From Streptomyces cyaneochromogenes (GTDB taxonomy: Bacteria > Actinomycetota > Actinomycetes > Streptomycetales > Streptomycetaceae): DNA of 64,000 nucleotides. How positions within the stretch are numbered: the first letter of the stretch is position 1; each line of letters opens with the position of its first letter. Positions 59,678 through 64,000 of this stretch are shown in pieces. Location: assembly GCF_003963535.1 (NCBI RefSeq), contig NZ_CP034539.1, positions 6,448,001-6,512,000 of the forward strand, read 5' to 3'. A model generated the notes under the pieces. The model made no database searches and was not told where the DNA came from. It saw nothing but the letters and a program-made list of their open reading frames with translations. The position numbers were made by a program, and so were the translations under genes.

Positions 59678-61354
59678 CTACGCCAGCCCCGGCCCCCGCA
59701 CCGGAATCGACGTGAACGTCGGCGCCGGCGCCGGGTCCTGGAAGAAGTCGTTGCCCTTGTCGTCGACCACGATGAACGCCGGGAAGTCCTCGACCTCGAT
59801 CTTCCAGACGGCCTCCATGCCGAGCTCCTCGTACTCGACGACCTCGACCTTCTTGATGCAGTCCTGGGCGAGACGGGCGGCCGGGCCGCCGATGGAGCCG
59901 AGGTAGAAGCCGCCGTGGGTGCCACACGCGTCGGTGACCTGCTTGCTGCGGTTGCCCTTGGCCAGCATCACCTTGGAGCCACCGGCGGCCTGGAACTGCT
60001 CGACGTAGGAGTCCATGCGGCCGGCCGTCGTCGGGCCGAAGGAGCCGGACGCGTAGCCCTCGGGGGTCTTCGCCGGCCCGGCGTAGTACACCGGGTGGTC
60101 CTTCAGGTACTGCGGCATCTCCTCGCCCGCGTCCAGCCGCTCCTTGATCTTGGCGTGCGCGATGTCACGGGCCACGACCAGCGGACCGGTGAGCGAGAGC
60201 CGGGTCTTCACCGGGTACTTGGTGAGCTCCGCGAGGATCGACTCCATCGGCTGGTTGAGGTCGATCCTCACCACGTCCGAGGACTCGTCGAGGTGCTCGT
60301 CCGTCGTCTCCGGCAGGAACCGCGCCGGGTCGGTCTCCAGCTGCTCCAGGAAGACGCCCTCGGCGGTGATCTTCGCGACGGCCTGCCGGTCGGCGGAGCA
60401 GGAGACGGCGATGGCGACCGGGCACGAGGCCCCGTGTCGCGGCAGCCGCACCACACGCACGTCGTGGCAGAAGTACTTGCCGCCGAACTGCGCCCCGATC
60501 CCGATCTTCTGCGTCAGTTCGAAGACCTTCTCCTCCAGCTCCTTGTCCCGGAACCCGTGCCCGAGCGGCGAGCCCTCGGCCGGGATCTCGTCCAGGTAGT
60601 GCGCGGAGGCGTACTTCGCGGTCTTCAGCGCGTACTCGGCGGACGTACCGCCGACGACGATCGCCAGGTGGTACGGCGGGCAGGCGGCCGTACCCAGCGA
60701 ACGGATCTTCTCCTCCAGGAACTTCATCATGGAGGCCTCGTTCAGGACGGCCTTCGTCTCCTGGTACAGGAACGACTTGTTGGCCGACCCGCCGCCCTTG
60801 GCCATGAAGAGGAACTTGTAGGCGCCGCCGTCGGTGGCGTACAGCTCGATCTGCGCGGGCAGGTTCGAGCCGGTGTTCTTCTCCTCCCACATGGTGAGCG
60901 GAGCCATCTGCGAGTAACGCAGGTTGAGGTTCAGGTACGCGTCGTAGACGCCGCGCGACAGGGCCGCCTCGTCGCCGCCCTCGGTCAGCACGTTCTGCCC
61001 GCGCTTGCCCATCACGATCGCCGTACCGGTGTCCTGGCACATGGGCAGGACTCCCGCCGCCGCGATGTTCGCGTTCTTCAGCAGGTCCAGCGCCACGAAC
61101 TTGTCGTTGCTCGACGCCTCGGGGTCGTCGATGATGCGGCGCAGCTGGGCCAGGTGGGCGGGGCGCAGGTAGTGCTGGATGTCGTGGATGGCCTCCTCGG
61201 CCAGCTTGCGCAGCGCCTCGGGCTCCACCTTGAGGAACGTCCGCCCGTCGGCCTCGAAGGTGGAGACACCTTCGGAGGTCACCAGCCGGTACGGGGTGGT
61301 GTCCTCTCCCATGGGGAGCAGATCGGTGTACGCGAACTCAGGCATGTCGCCCAT
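59678..61354 (-). CDS. fumB: fumarate hydratase class I (iron-sulfur FumA/B type)
   Basis: 558 residues, one-chain class I fumarase. The [4Fe-4S] Cys are expected in AGVLPMCQDTGTAIVMGKRG, AACPPYHLAIVVGG and in the C-terminal half (AVSCSADRQ; DACGTHGGFYLGSIGG). The C-terminal swivel domain begins near TTDEHLDESSDVVRIDLNQP. It performs the same TCA step as FumC but needs oxygen-sensitive iron-sulfur. The two enzymes may be used under different iron or redox states. Confidence 0.94.
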   Translation of the reverse strand: MGDMPEFAYTDLLPMGEDTTPYRLVTSEGVSTFEADGRTFLKVEPEALRKLAEEAIHDIQHYLRPAHLAQLRRIIDDPEASSNDKFVALDLLKNANIAAAGVLPMCQDTGTAIVMGKRGQNVLTEGGDEAALSRGVYDAYLNLNLRYSQMAPLTMWEEKNTGSNLPAQIELYATDGGAYKFLFMAKGGGSANKSFLYQETKAVLNEASMMKFLEEKIRSLGTAACPPYHLAIVVGGTSAEYALKTAKYASAHYLDEIPAEGSPLGHGFRDKELEEKVFELTQKIGIGAQFGGKYFCHDVRVVRLPRHGASCPVAIAVSCSADRQAVAKITAEGVFLEQLETDPARFLPETTDEHLDESSDVVRIDLNQPMESILAELTKYPVKTRLSLTGPLVVARDIAHAKIKERLDAGEEMPQYLKDHPVYYAGPAKTPEGYASGSFGPTTAGRMDSYVEQFQAAGGSKVMLAKGNRSKQVTDACGTHGGFYLGSIGGPAARLAQDCIKKVEVVEYEELGMEAVWKIEVEDFPAFIVVDDKGNDFFQDPAPAPTFTSIPVRGPGLA

Positions 61355-61515
61355 TCCTCACTAAAAAGACAGCGCGGCTGGCCTCCGTCGGCAGCGTCCA
61401 CCAGCGTAGAACCTGCCGCTGACGGCGAGCTTGTGAGGTAAGGCTCAGTTCGAAGACGGGAGGGCGGCCCGGCGAGGGGGTATCGCGATCTATCGTGTTT
61501 GGGTACGCTGCTGCC

Positions 61516-62208
61516 GTGGACCTTCAGAAGCAGACCGCGCCCGCTGCCGGCGCCGAGCTCCGCGCCTCCGACGCCGACCGTGACCGGATCGCCGACATCC
61601 TGCGCGACGCCCTGGCCGAGGGCCGCCTCACCGCCGACGAGCACGCCGAACGCGTCGAGGGCGTGCTGGCCGCCAAGACGGTCGGCGAACTGGACGTCTT
61701 CATACGGGACCTGCCGGCCGCCCACCAGCGCCGCGCACCCCAGGCGCCGCCCTTCGGTCGTCCGGCCCCCGTCGCGATACCGGCCGACCCCGACGAGAAC
61801 GTGGTCGCGGTCTTCAGTGGCGCCGTCCGCAAGGGCCGCTGGCGCGCGGGCCGCCGTATCCACGCGTACGCGATCTTCGGCAGCGTGGAGATAGACCTCA
61901 GCGAGGCCCTCTTCGAGTACCAGCAGGTCGTGATCCGCGCGATCTCGTTCTGTGGCAGCGTCGAGGTCCGCGTCCCCGAGAACGTCTCGTTGCGCGGCGC
62001 CGGCGGCGGTGTGCTCGGCGACTTCACGGTGGACTCGCTCGACGCGGAGGACCGCGAGGCGCCGGTGGTCCACGTCGACGGCTGGGCCGTGCTCGGCAGC
62101 ATCGAGGCCAGGCCGAAGCGGGGCAAGCTCGTCGCCGACATCCTCGATCGGGTGCAGCGCAACATCGACAAGGGCACCAAGGGTTTGCGCAAGCATCTGG
62201 ATCATTGA
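61516..62208 (+). CDS. DUF1707 protein with LiaF-like C-terminal domain
   Basis: 230 residues from GTG at 61516. DUF1707 (~20-70): ELRASDADRDRIADILRDAL, then EGRLTADEHAERVEGVLAAK and GELDVFIRDLP. The C-terminal beta-helix (AIFGSVEIDLSEALFEYQQV, ISFCGSVEVRVPENVSLR) resembles the cell-wall-active LiaF domain. No helix spans the membrane. A TACGCT element 7 nt before the GTG and the absence of a Shine-Dalgarno suggest a leaderless mRNA. Confidence 0.8.
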   Translation: MDLQKQTAPAAGAELRASDADRDRIADILRDALAEGRLTADEHAERVEGVLAAKTVGELDVFIRDLPAAHQRRAPQAPPFGRPAPVAIPADPDENVVAVFSGAVRKGRWRAGRRIHAYAIFGSVEIDLSEALFEYQQVVIRAISFCGSVEVRVPENVSLRGAGGGVLGDFTVDSLDAEDREAPVVHVDGWAVLGSIEARPKRGKLVADILDRVQRNIDKGTKGLRKHLDH

Positions 62209-62383
62209 CGGTTGCGAATCGGACCGGCTCCGTCCCGGCTCAACGGCCGTCCGGGGAGCCGCAAGGCGACGCGCGGCACACCCCGAAATCCAGCGGTTCG
62301 GAACTGCCTGCATAGGCACGCGTACAGCGGGTAGACCTTGCTGCATCGTCTCTCGCTCGCGAAGCCGTCGTCAGGAGTAGACC

Positions 62384-62761
62384 GTGCTGCAACCGCCGCA
62401 TTCGTCCCTGCAGGTAGCTGCCGTTCCGGCCCAGCGGGTGCCAGTGCGAGACAGGGACCAAGACGCCCCATGGCACACAGAGGCCGTGTGCCGCCGCGAC
62501 GAGGCCGGCCTGTTCTTCGCCCCATCCAAGGAGCCCACCGCGGCCCGCCTCTCCCGTGAGGAGGCGGCCAAGCGGGTCTGCGCCCGCTGTCCCGTCATGG
62601 TCGAGTGCCGCGAACACGCCCTCCTCCAGCCCGAGCCCTACGGCGTCTGGGGCGGCCTTACGGCAGCGGAACGCCGCGTGGTCCTGGCGAGGCGCAGGCG
62701 CCGCGAAATGGAACTGAAGAAGGCGGCGAGGGCGACGAACCAGATAGCGCAGGCAGGCTGA
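62384..62761 (+). CDS. wblI: WhiB-like iron-sulfur transcription factor
   Basis: 125 residues from GTG with AGGAG upstream. The four cluster Cys are Cys36, Cys66, Cys69 and Cys75 (CARCPVMVEC), followed by the GVWGGLT turn and a basic C-terminal helix (RRVVLARRRRREMELKKAAR). WhiB-like proteins bind a [4Fe-4S] cluster and SigA region 4 to steer developmental or redox genes. The name is by position next to glpX, as I remember wblI in S. coelicolor. A terminator follows. Confidence 0.88.
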   Translation: MLQPPHSSLQVAAVPAQRVPVRDRDQDAPWHTEAVCRRDEAGLFFAPSKEPTAARLSREEAAKRVCARCPVMVECREHALLQPEPYGVWGGLTAAERRVVLARRRRREMELKKAARATNQIAQAG

Positions 62762-62776
62762 GGAGCAGAAAAACGC

Positions 62777-62812
62777 TGGGCGCCCCCTCCGCACCGGGGG
62801 CGCCCAACGTCT
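62777..62812 (+). terminator. intrinsic terminator of the whiB-like gene
   Basis: TGGGCGCCCCC (62777-62787) and GGGGGCGCCCA (62796-62806) form an 11-bp stem with an 8-nt loop, then ACGTCTTT. It lies 15 nt after the stop. Confidence 0.85.
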
Positions 62813-62815
62813 TTG

Positions 62816-62906
62816 AGGGGCGCGGGGCCGGGCCGATTCGCGGCTTTGCCGCGTGGGCTCGACCGGCCACGAATCACCCGCGGCCGCCGACGGTCCGCAG
62901 TTCCCT
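62816..62906 (-). repeat. second copy of the dispersed intergenic repeat
   Basis: Shares the opening GGGGCGCGGGG, the CGACCGGCCACGA core and the CGGTCCGCAGTTCCC end with 54766-54841, with an extra CGCGGCTTTGCCGCG hairpin between. It lies between the whiB-like gene and convergent glpX. Confidence 0.6.
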
Positions 62907-62928
62907 CATCTCTTGGGCGTACTGGGCG

Positions 62929-63966
62929 CTACTTCGCCCTGTCGAAGTCGATCGCGCTGTAAGCCCGCAGCTTGCTCAGCCGGTGCTCGGAGTCGATCCT
63001 GCGCACCGTCCCCGACTTCGACCGCATCACGATGGAGTCGGTGGTCGCGGTCTCCGACCGGTACCGCACGCCGCGCAGCAGCTCACCATCGGTGATCCCG
63101 GTCGCGACGAAGAACACGTTGTCCCCGGCGACCAGGTCGTCCGTCAGCAGCACCCGGTCCAGGTCGTGCCCCGCGTCGATCGCCCGCTGCCGCTCCTCGT
63201 CGTCCTTGGGCCACAGCTTGCCCTGGATGGTCCCGCCGAGACACTTCACGGCGCACGCCGAGATGATGCCCTCCGGCGTACCGCCGACACCGAGCAGCAT
63301 GTCGACCCCGGTGCCCTCACGCAGCGCGTAGATCGACCCCGCCACGTCACCGTCGGAGATCAGCTTGATCCGCGCTCCGGCGTCCCGGATCTCCTTGATG
63401 ATGCCCTCGTGCCGAGGCCGGTCGAGGATGACCACGGTGACGTCCTCGGGCGTCGACCGCTTCGCCTTGGCGACCCGGCGGATGTTCACGGACACGGGCG
63501 CGTTGATGTCGACGAAGTCGGCGGCCTCGGGGCCGGTGACGAGCTTGTCCATGTAGAACACGGCGGACGGGTCGAACATGGACCCGCGGTCGGCCGCGGC
63601 CAGCACGGAGATCGCGTTCGGCATGCCCTTCGCGGTCAGCGTGGTCCCGTCGATCGGGTCGACGGCGATGTCGACCTCGGCCCCGGTCCCGTCGCCGACC
63701 CGCTCCCCGTTGAAGAGCATCGGCGCCTCGTCCTTCTCGCCCTCACCGATGACGACGACGCCGTTCATCGACACGGTGTGGACGAGGGTCCGCATGGCGC
63801 GCACCGCGGCGCCGTCGGCGCCGTTCTTGTCGCCGCGGCCGACCCAGCGGCCCGCGGCCATCGCCGCGGCCTCGGTCACACGGACCAGTTCCAGAGCGAG
63901 GTTGCGGTCGGGGGCTTCGCTGGGTACTTCGAGCTCGGACGGCAAATGATGATGATTCTCGGTCAT
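62929..63966 (-). CDS. glpX: class II fructose-1,6-bisphosphatase (GlpX)
   Basis: 345 residues. Metal-binding and catalytic motifs: GEGEKDEAPMLFNGERVGDG, VDIAVDPIDGTTLTAKGMPN, and GGTPEGIISACAVKCLGGTI. It dephosphorylates fructose-1,6-bisphosphate in gluconeogenesis. GlpX is the sole FBPase in many actinomycetes, where it is needed for growth on non-sugar carbon. The ATG at 63966 has AAAGGTGC just upstream. Confidence 0.94.
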   Translation of the reverse strand: MTENHHHLPSELEVPSEAPDRNLALELVRVTEAAAMAAGRWVGRGDKNGADGAAVRAMRTLVHTVSMNGVVVIGEGEKDEAPMLFNGERVGDGTGAEVDIAVDPIDGTTLTAKGMPNAISVLAAADRGSMFDPSAVFYMDKLVTGPEAADFVDINAPVSVNIRRVAKAKRSTPEDVTVVILDRPRHEGIIKEIRDAGARIKLISDGDVAGSIYALREGTGVDMLLGVGGTPEGIISACAVKCLGGTIQGKLWPKDDEERQRAIDAGHDLDRVLLTDDLVAGDNVFFVATGITDGELLRGVRYRSETATTDSIVMRSKSGTVRRIDSEHRLSKLRAYSAIDFDRAK

Positions 63967-64000
63967 CGGAGCGCACCTTTCTGATACGACGACGGCCGGA

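Overview
The window is chromosomal DNA of a Streptomyces-type actinomycete. G+C is very high with strong GC3 bias. GTG starts, 4-nt stop/start overlaps and WhiB, LAL, SARP-era regulatory families are common. Gene content and order, namely ahpC-ahpD beside oxyR, two adjacent fumarases, a whiB-like gene next to glpX, and an isoprenyl transferase before a PIN-PhoH gene, match the core of a Streptomyces chromosome as I remember it. I saw no prophage, IS element, CRISPR array, rRNA or tRNA. Almost every gene is intact, so this is a conserved region with a few accessory islands.

Layout. 1-2.3 kb: end of an aminotransferase, a one-pass membrane protein and a secreted serine protease. 2.3-9.2 kb: a divergent catabolic cassette (N-acyl-D-amino-acid deacylase and DSD1-type PLP deaminase on minus; sugar-acid kinase, IclR regulator, RidA and GntP permease on plus). 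9.2-22 kb: secreted hydrolases (M14 carboxypeptidase, GH18 chitinase with a DasR-like operator), a LAL/LuxR regulator, RsbA/RsbW-like anti-sigma proteins, an Nramp transporter, and a SigE-family sigma factor with its membrane partner. 21.5-33 kb: a complete tad/Flp pilus locus (zinc-ribbon protein, CpaB, CpaE, two TadE-like, CpaF, TadB, TadC, a histidine kinase/response regulator pair, Flp pilin, a TadG-like protein, a lipoprotein and an OmpA-domain protein).

33-42.6 kb: DUF192, luciferase-like oxidoreductase, methyltransferase, AlkZ-like protein, a long structured intergenic region, cis-prenyl transferase, PhoH, a secreted transglycosylase and an AI-2E family permease. 42.6-47.2 kb: peroxide defence (ahpD, ahpC, oxyR), then a DUF4388-like protein with two roadblock proteins. 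47.2-52.1 kb: a PadR-ABC exporter operon and a band-7 protein overlapping a small ribbon-helix-helix protein. 52.3-64 kb: class A PBP, a GAF-SpoIIE-ATPase phosphatase, DUF402, fumC, class I fumarase, DUF1707, WhiB-like and glpX.

Most notable signals. (1) The 2.3-9.2 kb cassette has the parts needed to import an N-acylated 2-amino sugar acid and convert it to KDG phosphate. (2) The Flp pilin leader carries an 11-bp perfect inverted repeat that would mask its ribosome binding site. (3) About 100 residues of a pentapeptide minisatellite sit inside the dimerisation domain of the pilus-linked histidine kinase. (4) A dispersed intergenic repeat is embedded in frame in the LAL regulator gene. (5) A three-arm, mutually exclusive hairpin and an orphan terminator lie in a gene-poor gap at 36.6-37.5 kb.
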